Source of the DNA: Sphingobacterium sp.
GTDB lineage: Bacteria > Bacteroidota > Bacteroidia > Sphingobacteriales > Sphingobacteriaceae
Length of the DNA stretch: 32,678 nt
Direction: 5' to 3'
Assembly: GCA_031277685.1 (NCBI GenBank)
Contig: JAITLV010000058.1
Location: forward strand, 1-32,678
Shown here: positions 7,258 to 14,815 of the stretch, piece by piece
Numbering within the stretch: the stretch's first letter is position 1
How the letters are laid out: the number at the start of each line of letters is the position of its first letter
Notes under the pieces: generated by a model
What the model was told of the DNA's origin: nothing
What the model saw: the letters and a program-made list of their open reading frames with translations, nothing else
Database searches by the model: none
Made by a program: the position numbers and the translations under genes

Positions 7258-8451
7258 TTACAGTTTTAAATAAATATTTACCTTTTTCAGAAGAATAGCG
7301 TACCACAACATCGCACATGCCCATACCAAAGAACCACCAACAGCCAATACCATATGATCTGATTGTTTGTAAAAAAACAAGGGGATCTGGAATCCCCAGC
7401 AGATAAAATAAATTAGGTCTGGTGCGAGATAGGTTGTCAAGGAATTCTTACCAGCCTCCTCAAATACAAATATTCCTTTATCATACTTTTGAATATCTAT
7501 GATGTAATAGATCCCAAGTAGTAAGAGCACACTGATACCACAACAAACCAAAGCCCAACTTGGGGTTCCATGAATTTTGGATAGTATAAACCACGAACGT
7601 AGAACGAAGCCTCCAATCAACCACAGTAGCCCAATCACCAGCATCCAGCGCAAAAGCAGATTAGGTACTGCGGCATATCGCCGGATCAGAATACCAATGA
7701 TGGTTCCTGCCAATACAATACAGGGAACATTCCCCGACAACAAGACATTCAGGTATTTCCCGATGATCGGAATATGCAATTTTAACACAGTTTGCGATAA
7801 GATATTTAGCATCAAAAATAACAACCAACTACAGACCACAATAGCAAGCCGTCCCCTACTTAACACAAAAGTAGTCGCCGCAGCAAAATAGCCCCATCCA
7901 ATCAGGCCCAATATTCCCCACCACCCGATTTCCAGTCCTTTTCCCTCTTTGGCTCTAAAAGCATAAACCAAATAGCATATCCCCACAACCCCGATTAGAC
8001 GCAGTCCCTTAAATACACCTTGATTACCGAGTTTCGTCGGATACCTATTCCAGATCAAAAATACACAGAGGTATAGTAACCCAAGCCATAAAAAACTAGA
8101 CATACCTGTCTGCGAAGCATCTACACGTCCACCATTCAGAATCAAGATGCTAATAAGAAGTAAACTTGCTGTACGACCAACGATATGCACAAAGATCTGG
8201 CGTATAGATTCGCCCATTTTCTCCCTAGCAGTCACCGCATAGGGCACAGCCATTCCAACCATAAAAAGGAATCCTGGGAAGACCCAATCCGCCAGCCCCA
8301 TCCCATCTACGTCAGCTTCGGAATGTAATAACCATTTGGGAACTCCAGGAACAAATAAATCGTTGACAAATAACATGAGAAATAAGGTCATTCCCCGCAT
8401 GACATCCATTGACCGGATTCGAATTGATTGTTTAGGTTGCTGTTGGTTCAT
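7258..8451 (-). CDS. DUF5009 / heparan-alpha-glucosaminide N-acetyltransferase-like membrane protein
   Basis: A 397-residue polytopic membrane protein from the ATG at 8451; a TTG 57 bp upstream is also in frame but adds a poorly supported leader. The opening RIRSMDVMRGMTLFLMLFVN and the following GLADWVFPGFLFMVGMAVPY are the signature of the DUF5009/HGSNAT-like acyltransferase family. About ten hydrophobic segments follow. Family members are thought to move acyl groups across the membrane onto amino sugars. Lying beside a GH18 enzyme, it may act on GlcNAc-containing glycans or their products; this is inference from gene order. It ends 108 bp before the chitinase start. Confidence 0.85.
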   Translation of the reverse strand: MNQQQPKQSIRIRSMDVMRGMTLFLMLFVNDLFVPGVPKWLLHSEADVDGMGLADWVFPGFLFMVGMAVPYAVTAREKMGESIRQIFVHIVGRTASLLLISILILNGGRVDASQTGMSSFLWLGLLYLCVFLIWNRYPTKLGNQGVFKGLRLIGVVGICYLVYAFRAKEGKGLEIGWWGILGLIGWGYFAAATTFVLSRGRLAIVVCSWLLFLMLNILSQTVLKLHIPIIGKYLNVLLSGNVPCIVLAGTIIGILIRRYAAVPNLLLRWMLVIGLLWLIGGFVLRSWFILSKIHGTPSWALVCCGISVLLLLGIYYIIDIQKYDKGIFVFEEAGKNSLTTYLAPDLIYFICWGFQIPLFFYKQSDHMVLAVGGSLVWACAMLWYAILLKKVNIYLKL

Positions 8452-8946
8452 AATGATACAATAAATCCCAAGAAAATTAACCATCACGCATGAAAAGGTT
8501 TGATTCAACCAGCCATTCTCTGACCTGTTTTACAGCATTGAGGCGCTGTAATCTACAGGGGCTAACCTTTCTAATATAGACTGATACGATTTGCCTGCAT
8601 CCGGGTTTATAATTTCAACAAACAAAAACATTCGTTTGCCAACCCTAAGATGAGAATATTAGACCACATTCAAAAGAAATATTTATTCAAATTAGTGTAA
8701 TTTCTGACTTTATTAACTATAAATCATGACATCGCTGCTAAAAAAGCTATATCCCCTTACCAACATGGAGAAACGACGTATTTAAAACATTGGATCTTAG
8801 GAAATAATTTAGAGGCATCACTTCGTGAGAACGAATGCTGTAAAAAATAACTGCTGAGAGACAACTCAGAAAGAAAAACTTGAACAAAAAGTATCAACTA
8901 TAGGGTAAAACTGATATTTTTGGCTTAGTTCAATAAAACAAGTAAC
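8452..8946. other. 495-bp gap: hairpin plus an interrupted short reading frame
   Basis: No complete gene is seen. At 8524-8559 an imperfect inverted repeat forms a hairpin: CCTGT plus TTACAGC pair with GCTGTAA plus ACAGG around an 8-nt loop. It lies upstream of the DUF5009 gene and could be in its leader. At 8650-8850 on plus, one frame starts with ATG, meets TAA after 16 codons (8698-8700), then stays open for 49 more codons before a second TAA (8848-8850). The second part contains ordinary-looking sequence such as SPYQHGETTYLKHWILGNN. It could be the remnant of a lost small gene or chance. A short CTGAG/CTCAG stem lies just after it. Confidence 0.3.
8915..8922 (+). promoter_or_regulatory. 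possible -7 promoter box for the GNAT gene
   Basis: TATTTTTG matches the Bacteroidota TAnnTTTG -7 element exactly, 24 bp before the GNAT start codon. No TTTG is found at the expected upstream distance, so the assignment is tentative. Confidence 0.35.
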
Positions 8947-9450
8947 ATGAGCCAGTTAACATTTCGTGATGCCGAACAACAGGATTTACCTCGTATAGTA
9001 GCCATATACAATACCACCATTGCATCAAGAATGGTCACTGCTGACACAAGTTCCGTGTCGGTGGAAAGCAGACAAAAATGGTTTGATGAACATAGCCCTT
9101 CAAAGAGACCACTGTGGTTAGTAGAAGATGAAAACAACAGCATCCTCGGCTGGGTTAGCTTTCAGTCTTTTTATGGTAGACCAGCCTACGATGCCACAGT
9201 AGAAATTAGTATCTACTTAGATGAACAGCAACGAGGCCGGGGACTAGGCAAGCAAATCCTCCAATATTGTATAGATCAGGCGCCAACACTCGGTGTGCAC
9301 ACCTTATTAGGCTTTATCTTTGCCCACAATATCCCGAGTATCCACCTGTTTGAGAAAATGGGCTTTCAAGAATGGGCAAATCTTCCCAACATCGCAACAC
9401 TCGATGATACTGAAAGAAGTCTAAAAATATTAGGCCGACGGATTCCTTAG
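8947..9450 (+). CDS. GNAT-family N-acetyltransferase (phosphinothricin/amino-acid acetyltransferase-like)
   Basis: A 167-residue single-domain enzyme transferring acetyl from acetyl-CoA to an amino group. The fold is recognisable: TFRDAEQQDLPRIVAIYN at the start, the strand VEISIYLDEQQRGRGLG leading into the pyrophosphate-binding loop (QQRGRGLGKQILQ, about residues 95-107), and NIPSIHLFEKMGF near the end. This pattern is closest to the phosphinothricin/methionine-sulfoximine acetyltransferase subgroup (PAT/YncA-like), which often detoxifies or modifies amino acids. No signal peptide, so cytoplasmic. It looks transcribed alone; the substrate is unknown. Confidence 0.88.
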   Translation: MSQLTFRDAEQQDLPRIVAIYNTTIASRMVTADTSSVSVESRQKWFDEHSPSKRPLWLVEDENNSILGWVSFQSFYGRPAYDATVEISIYLDEQQRGRGLGKQILQYCIDQAPTLGVHTLLGFIFAHNIPSIHLFEKMGFQEWANLPNIATLDDTERSLKILGRRIP

Positions 9451-9458
9451 TGGAAAAC

Positions 9459-9490
9459 TTTGTGTTACAGAAAAAAAATCACTAGCTTTA
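9459..9490 (+). promoter_or_regulatory. candidate Bacteroidota promoter for the small secreted protein
   Basis: TTTG at 9459-9462 is followed after 20 bp by TAGCTTTA at 9483-9490, one base off the TAnnTTTG -7 consensus. Spacing fits the -33/-7 arrangement, and the ATG follows 39 bp later. Confidence 0.4.
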
Positions 9491-9529
9491 AGCAATACAC
9501 TTTATTCTATACTCACTAAAGCTATACTC

Positions 9530-9970
9530 ATGGTAAAAAAAACACATATTTCGCTAATATCCCTTCTTTTCATACTGTTTTGCAGTCATGCTGCTTCTGC
9601 CCAAAATCCAGAACGTACCAAGACCTTCCAGATTTCCGCAGATTCTGCGTATACAAAAGTCGTACAGACACTTCATGAAAGTGGTTACTATATTGCTCAG
9701 TTAGATCGCCCTTCGGGTTTTATCCAAACCAGCATATACCTAAAAAACAAATCATTATTTGGTCGCGAGGGGGATAAAAGAATTCTCAATTTTTTAATCA
9801 GTCCGCTTCCAGATGGAAGAGCCAAAATTGTCCTCAATATCTTTCTGATTGAACGCCATAGAGGTGGAAGCAATGATTCACCGAATTATTATGAAGAAGA
9901 TAAAGGCATCATACAAGATGATAAGATCTATCAGCAGATGTGGGACAAAATTTCGCCACTTTTGCACTAA
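9530..9970 (+). CDS. small secreted protein of unknown function
   Basis: A 146-residue protein I do not recognise. It starts with a clear signal peptide (MVKKTHISLISLLFILFCSHAASAQ, cleavage probably after ASA). The mature part has an alpha/beta look: SADSAYTKVVQTLHESGY, then SGFIQTSIYLKN, RILNFLISPLPDGRAKIVLNIFLIE, and a C-terminal helix. The pattern resembles small periplasmic or lipid-facing proteins with a helix followed by strands, but I cannot assign a family. It appears to be a single-gene unit with its own possible promoter and a terminator behind it. Confidence 0.75.
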   Translation: MVKKTHISLISLLFILFCSHAASAQNPERTKTFQISADSAYTKVVQTLHESGYYIAQLDRPSGFIQTSIYLKNKSLFGREGDKRILNFLISPLPDGRAKIVLNIFLIERHRGGSNDSPNYYEEDKGIIQDDKIYQQMWDKISPLLH

Positions 9971-9988
9971 GTTATTTATACACATAAG

Positions 9989-10027
9989 AAAGCACCCCGG
10001 CTTATAGTATGAACCGGGATACTTTTT
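9989..10027 (+). terminator. terminator after the small secreted protein
   Basis: AAAGCACCCCGG pairs imperfectly with CCGGGATACTTT (strong CCCGG/CCGGG core, 12-nt loop), running into TTTTT. It also lies just beyond the 3' end of the convergent macroglobulin gene. Confidence 0.65.
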
Positions 10028-10042
10028 ATCTGCTGGCATGAC

Positions 10043-13000
10043 TTATTTGTTCTGTTCATCTATCTCGACCGTCAGCCCGTCCTGCCAATCCTTTAATTCT
10101 TCGGTATAATATAAGTAGCCCGAAGATGCCGCACCATGATATTTTCCGGGCACCTGTGCCTTCAGGTCAACAGATAATTCTTTGACTTCATTACCTTCGA
10201 TTCCACGCCAATATAAAACCAGGTAATTTTCAAAAATCTCGTAGTAGTCCACAAAACCTTTTTCGATCAGATCCCGCAATTGCTGTGGTTCTGGCGTTAA
10301 TCCCCCCGGAATACCGATCTTTGCCAATGGCATAGACGCTGCCTTATCCCGTTTATTGGATAACCGCACCTTAAGTACCGTATTATCGCCCAAACGAACA
10401 CGACCGCTGGATAAAGATGTCGAAAGATCCAAAGTGCGGTCCGCTGCGCTAGGCGGTTCCGTCGTCAAATAATTGAACCGGTAGGACGCCACTGCATAAT
10501 CCAGGTTTTCCAAGCGCATGGAGATCTGATGGTTGCCTGAAGGCAACTCCGTCAAAAAAAGTCTGCCCAAAGAGTCTGCCTGTAGCGTAGTATCACGAAT
10601 CAGCAACTGACCGTCTAGCCATAGTTCCATCTTTTTACCCGCTTTCGCTTTCAAATTCTGATCAAATAACTGATAATATCCGGTCGCCGCTTTTAAGGCA
10701 AGACCTGTTGCCTGGGTTGAACCGTAATACCCTTGATGTGCGGATTTTATCAGTGCCTCCATACATGAAGTCAAGTCGTTGGTCGGCTTATTCTCCGATA
10801 GAAAAACAAGAGCGATCCAGGCCAGTGTTTCATTTCGCAGTGAATGTCCATCCGATTCCGTAATACTTCCCTCAGCAAAGCCTTTCTTATCTTCAATGAC
10901 CAAAGGGAGCAACACTTTTAAGTGCGACTTGAGGCTTTCCAATTGTTCCAATTTATCAAGATTCTTTGCGGTAAGCGCTACTATGGCCATTCGATAAGGA
11001 TCTTTTGACCGTAAAACTTCCATATAGGCCTTATTAAATTCAGTTTCGATTTCAGCCTTTACCCCTGCTACACTCAAGGCATAAGTAATATAGGCATTGT
11101 TGATCAACTTACGGTTTCCGGAAAAAGCATACCTTCCAGTCCCCTGATGATATCCACCCCGGCTATCCTTCTTCGATAAAAGCCAATTTTGCGTCCGTTC
11201 GATCATTTTCTGATCTACGGCAACAAAGGGTCTCATTTCTATAAATTCAATCAGACCAAAAGCTGAAAGCACTTCGTGTGCCGGTGGTTTACCATACCAG
11301 TCAAAACCGCCGCCTTTAATTTCGTAGGCTGCCAGTTTTTTGTAACCATTTTCCAAAAAGGCTGTTGTCTTATGCCGCAAGGATTCATCACCCCTAATTT
11401 GTTGCAGGAGGGAAAGTGCGTAGATATTGGGATACACCGAAGAAGACACCTGCTCAAAGCAGCCGTATGGTTCACGAACGATACGTGCTAGTCCTTGTGT
11501 AATCTGTTTTAAAGGATTAAGATACAGTTCCACCGAAAGCCGTTGCGATCCCTTAAGCGCATTTTTCACCTCAAACTCTTCTACCAGATATTTCGATGTT
11601 GAATGACCAAACTCCACGGGAAATCCTTTGTTAAATAATTTAATATCTTTTACCATGCCCATTGCTGTAGAATCCACCCGGATCGAGAAACGGATCTTAT
11701 CTTTTTCGGAGGAAGGCTGCATTACTTCAAGTGGCACGAGCAACTTACACTGTTCCTGGGCAGCAATTTTTAATGTATGCGCTCCGGTTATCCACTTCAG
11801 GTTGTCCCCCACGAGGTCAACCTGACTTTGGATTGATATAGGTTGCCTTCGAGCATTATCAATCAGCAACTCCGCCTTTATCAGATCGCCCTGAGATGCA
11901 TATAAAGGTAATTTAATGTCTAGACCAATTTCATCTTTCACTTGATATGTTGTTTCTTGGTTACGCCCGATTAGACCGTCTCGCCCTACTCCCTCGGTGA
12001 TGATCCGGTAAGACGTCTGTTCGTCAGCATTGGGAAAGGTAACTTGGGCACGCCCCTGGACGTCGGTCTCGATATGGTAATTCCAATAGATGTTATCCCG
12101 AAAATCATCTTTGATCAAGGCCTGTTTATTTTGATACTTGGGAACATAAAATTCCTGAGCTTGATCAAAGCGTATTTTCGGATATACCATCGTCAGGCTC
12201 AGGTATTTTTGAGAACCGATGAGATGGGCTTGACTCAGCGAATTAAAGGCATCCCGCTCACCTCCCTTTCCACCTTTTGTTTTAATCAGAACCACGCCAT
12301 TTGCTCCACGTGAGCCATAGAGTGTTAATGCTGAAGATCCCTTTAACACACTGACGCTTTCAATTAAATCAGATGAAAGCTGGGTCAGATCAGCGATGCT
12401 TGCTTCATTGTAAGGGATACCATCCACAACTAAGAGCGGACCACCATTCCCACCAATGGAATTTACCCCGCGGATGACAATTGGAGCACTTGAGCGCTCA
12501 AGCGATGGACTGACCGCAATCCCGGCGACCCGGCCCGATAACGCTGAAATAATATTTGCCTGTCCATACAGCTGTTCGGCGCTTATGCTGCTTACCGATC
12601 CGGACACAAGCATTTTCCGATCCAGTCCATAGCCGACCACGACGATTTCTTCCAGGCTCCTATCTTGATCAAACGTTAAGGGACTTAACTCCAATCTTGG
12701 CAAAACAGATTCTTTCACATTCCGGGGCTGAACAAGCGGAACCACTCCGGGCCGCCCAAAAACAAGGTCCGTCGTTCTCCTTCCGACGGTATTGGAAATA
12801 TTCAATCCCTTATCATCCCGAAAGGTCTCAATGACATAATTTTCATTGAGACGATGTTTCGGGATGTAAATCTGCCAGGCGGCACAAGGAATAGTCCGGA
12901 TGGAAAAACGCCCATTGTTATCCGGTTTTACCGTATATACCAGGCTATCTGCCACCACATACATCGCCGAAGAGTACGGCATGTTCTGTCCATTGACCTG

Positions 13001-14806
13001 TTTATAAGCCACACCAGACAATTGATGGTGAAGTTTCGCCGGAATCACCTTTAGCGCGCTACTGCCCAGCACCTGATCCCACTGATAATTTCGCCAACCT
13101 TGCGTCAGCAATAACATATCAAGCGCTTCTGACCGTTTGTCTTTTGTTTGATCGAAGTAAAATGCAGGTTGATAGATATCCCCCTGCAGGGCAGTACCAA
13201 GCCACATCCAGGAGAGGATATGATGTTGTTTATCGTCCAGATAGCTCAACAATTTATCATCGACAACACTCAGCGACAAAGCTGCTGGAATAGGTCGCCC
13301 GGCTGCATCTCGTGTTTCAATTGTTAACTTGACATCCTCTCTCGTCTTATAAATCGCTTTATCAGGTGTCACTTGAATCCGCAGTCCATCATCCATGGTA
13401 TTAAAGAACAAGCGCTCGCTCAAAATTTGTCCTGCCTGCAAGATGGATATACTTAGCAGCCCTTGCGGTAATCCTTCTTTTAAAATTTTCACCGAATTCA
13501 ATCCTCGTTTTAGCGCTATTTCCTCCGTACGATAAATTTTATCTTCTCTTCGGATGAAATAACTTATGCGGCTATCCAGACTGCTCATGACCGCTACGTG
13601 CAATGTATCTTTTGTCTGTTCTTCCAACTGTACCTTTATGCCACTGTTTTTTATTGTGGGCAATGAAATGCGCTGCACTGTCCGATAAGGTTTTTGCAAT
13701 TGCGCGTAATAAGATCGGCCTGCCTTAGGGACAAATGAAAACTTGCCCATACCCTGATGAAAGGAAGAAAATCCAGCGATTTCAGTTCCGGTGTCGTCGT
13801 AAATCGTTCCTTCGATGTCGGCAGGGAATCCCTCCGCATTCAAGGCTTTAAAAGCCACCACATTTGAAAAACCATCGAGGAGATATCCGCCTTCGGGCAT
13901 AAATTTAACATCGATGTCCTCGAGGATAATCGGGACATTTTTAGAGATGGACTCAAGCAGCTGCCGTGCTACAAAACGGACATTCAAACTAACATGTTTA
14001 TCCTTTAACACGGCGGGTAAGGCAAAAGTAATCCGTGCTTTACCCAGCGGATCGGTCTTCGCTGTTTCAGCAAGGTAAAGTTGTCCCCCTATATTAACCG
14101 CATAGTCAAATAATTGATTTGAAAGTGGATGGTTACCCAGGTCTTTGACCGAGAAGTCTGCGACCACCGTTTCTCCTTTGCCATAGGATTCCTTTTCCAT
14201 TTGTAGCTGCATTAACAGACGTGGCGGATTGCTGCGCATCAATGTAATGTCTTTTTCATAGGCCAAATTTGGAAAATTCACCATCCAGGGAGTCTGAATT
14301 TTTAACTTATAAATTCCACCGACAAGCTGTTCGTCCAATTTGACACTTCCTTTCGCATACATCGCCCCTACGGCAAATTGTTTATGCACGATCACCTGCC
14401 CATTCGGTGCGATCAGATCCACAATAACCACATCGCTTTGATTGGAAACACCGAAAACCGTATTACAGAGATAAGTGGTAAAATAAATCATTTCACCTGG
14501 CGCGAAAATAGTCTTGTTGGTATGTGCGTATACACGCTCCAAAGGCATCAGTTCAGTATATTCATTCATTTTCTGACCCACACCATTTGTTTGGGCAAAC
14601 CCATTAATTGCAAATAATATATATAATTTTGTAAAAAAAGAACACCTAAAAAAATGTTTGATTTGTTTTGGAATGGTACGAAATTCCTTTTTATCGGACA
14701 TTGCCCTATTTTTAGATATAGATAAATTTTCACTTACGGTAGTATCCCTTAGGGATCTCCCGTCACAGCATCTATTTGCCATCGTATGTAAGCTATCGAT
14801 ATTCAT
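10043..14806 (-). CDS. alpha-2-macroglobulin-like protein with an inserted TonB-receptor plug domain
   Basis: A 1587-residue envelope protein. In order: N-terminal export region; macroglobulin MG domains from about residue 90 (ERVYAHTNKTIFAPGEMIYF is the MG2-type start); a TonB-dependent-receptor plug at about 717-846 (EEIVVVGYG, SGSVSSISAEQLYG, IVIRGVNSIGGNGGPLLVVD, ANGVVLIKTKGG); the A2M domain at about 900-955 (DNIYWNYHIETDVQGRAQV); the thioester motif YGCFEQ with Cys ~1116 (CxEQ as in bacterial macroglobulins) and the following helical thioester domain; then C-terminal beta domains. Known family role: covalent trapping of attacking proteases. Start: ATG 14806 has a GGAAACC upstream and lies 9 bp after the barrel gene, implying coupling; ATG 14701 (MSDKKEFRTIPK) would put the hydrophobic signal (YILFAINGFAQ) nearer the N-terminus and is a serious alternative. 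It is co-transcribed with the barrel gene. Confidence 0.88.
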   Translation of the reverse strand: MNIDSLHTMANRCCDGRSLRDTTVSENLSISKNRAMSDKKEFRTIPKQIKHFFRCSFFTKLYILFAINGFAQTNGVGQKMNEYTELMPLERVYAHTNKTIFAPGEMIYFTTYLCNTVFGVSNQSDVVIVDLIAPNGQVIVHKQFAVGAMYAKGSVKLDEQLVGGIYKLKIQTPWMVNFPNLAYEKDITLMRSNPPRLLMQLQMEKESYGKGETVVADFSVKDLGNHPLSNQLFDYAVNIGGQLYLAETAKTDPLGKARITFALPAVLKDKHVSLNVRFVARQLLESISKNVPIILEDIDVKFMPEGGYLLDGFSNVVAFKALNAEGFPADIEGTIYDDTGTEIAGFSSFHQGMGKFSFVPKAGRSYYAQLQKPYRTVQRISLPTIKNSGIKVQLEEQTKDTLHVAVMSSLDSRISYFIRREDKIYRTEEIALKRGLNSVKILKEGLPQGLLSISILQAGQILSERLFFNTMDDGLRIQVTPDKAIYKTREDVKLTIETRDAAGRPIPAALSLSVVDDKLLSYLDDKQHHILSWMWLGTALQGDIYQPAFYFDQTKDKRSEALDMLLLTQGWRNYQWDQVLGSSALKVIPAKLHHQLSGVAYKQVNGQNMPYSSAMYVVADSLVYTVKPDNNGRFSIRTIPCAAWQIYIPKHRLNENYVIETFRDDKGLNISNTVGRRTTDLVFGRPGVVPLVQPRNVKESVLPRLELSPLTFDQDRSLEEIVVVGYGLDRKMLVSGSVSSISAEQLYGQANIISALSGRVAGIAVSPSLERSSAPIVIRGVNSIGGNGGPLLVVDGIPYNEASIADLTQLSSDLIESVSVLKGSSALTLYGSRGANGVVLIKTKGGKGGERDAFNSLSQAHLIGSQKYLSLTMVYPKIRFDQAQEFYVPKYQNKQALIKDDFRDNIYWNYHIETDVQGRAQVTFPNADEQTSYRIITEGVGRDGLIGRNQETTYQVKDEIGLDIKLPLYASQGDLIKAELLIDNARRQPISIQSQVDLVGDNLKWITGAHTLKIAAQEQCKLLVPLEVMQPSSEKDKIRFSIRVDSTAMGMVKDIKLFNKGFPVEFGHSTSKYLVEEFEVKNALKGSQRLSVELYLNPLKQITQGLARIVREPYGCFEQVSSSVYPNIYALSLLQQIRGDESLRHKTTAFLENGYKKLAAYEIKGGGFDWYGKPPAHEVLSAFGLIEFIEMRPFVAVDQKMIERTQNWLLSKKDSRGGYHQGTGRYAFSGNRKLINNAYITYALSVAGVKAEIETEFNKAYMEVLRSKDPYRMAIVALTAKNLDKLEQLESLKSHLKVLLPLVIEDKKGFAEGSITESDGHSLRNETLAWIALVFLSENKPTNDLTSCMEALIKSAHQGYYGSTQATGLALKAATGYYQLFDQNLKAKAGKKMELWLDGQLLIRDTTLQADSLGRLFLTELPSGNHQISMRLENLDYAVASYRFNYLTTEPPSAADRTLDLSTSLSSGRVRLGDNTVLKVRLSNKRDKAASMPLAKIGIPGGLTPEPQQLRDLIEKGFVDYYEIFENYLVLYWRGIEGNEVKELSVDLKAQVPGKYHGAASSGYLYYTEELKDWQDGLTVEIDEQNK

Positions 14807-14815
14807 GGTTTCCGG

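Noticed and set aside
12556..12834. 92-codon plus-strand frame inside the macroglobulin gene
   Set aside because: Overlaps the plug-domain coding sequence on the other strand, with no independent signal or motif.
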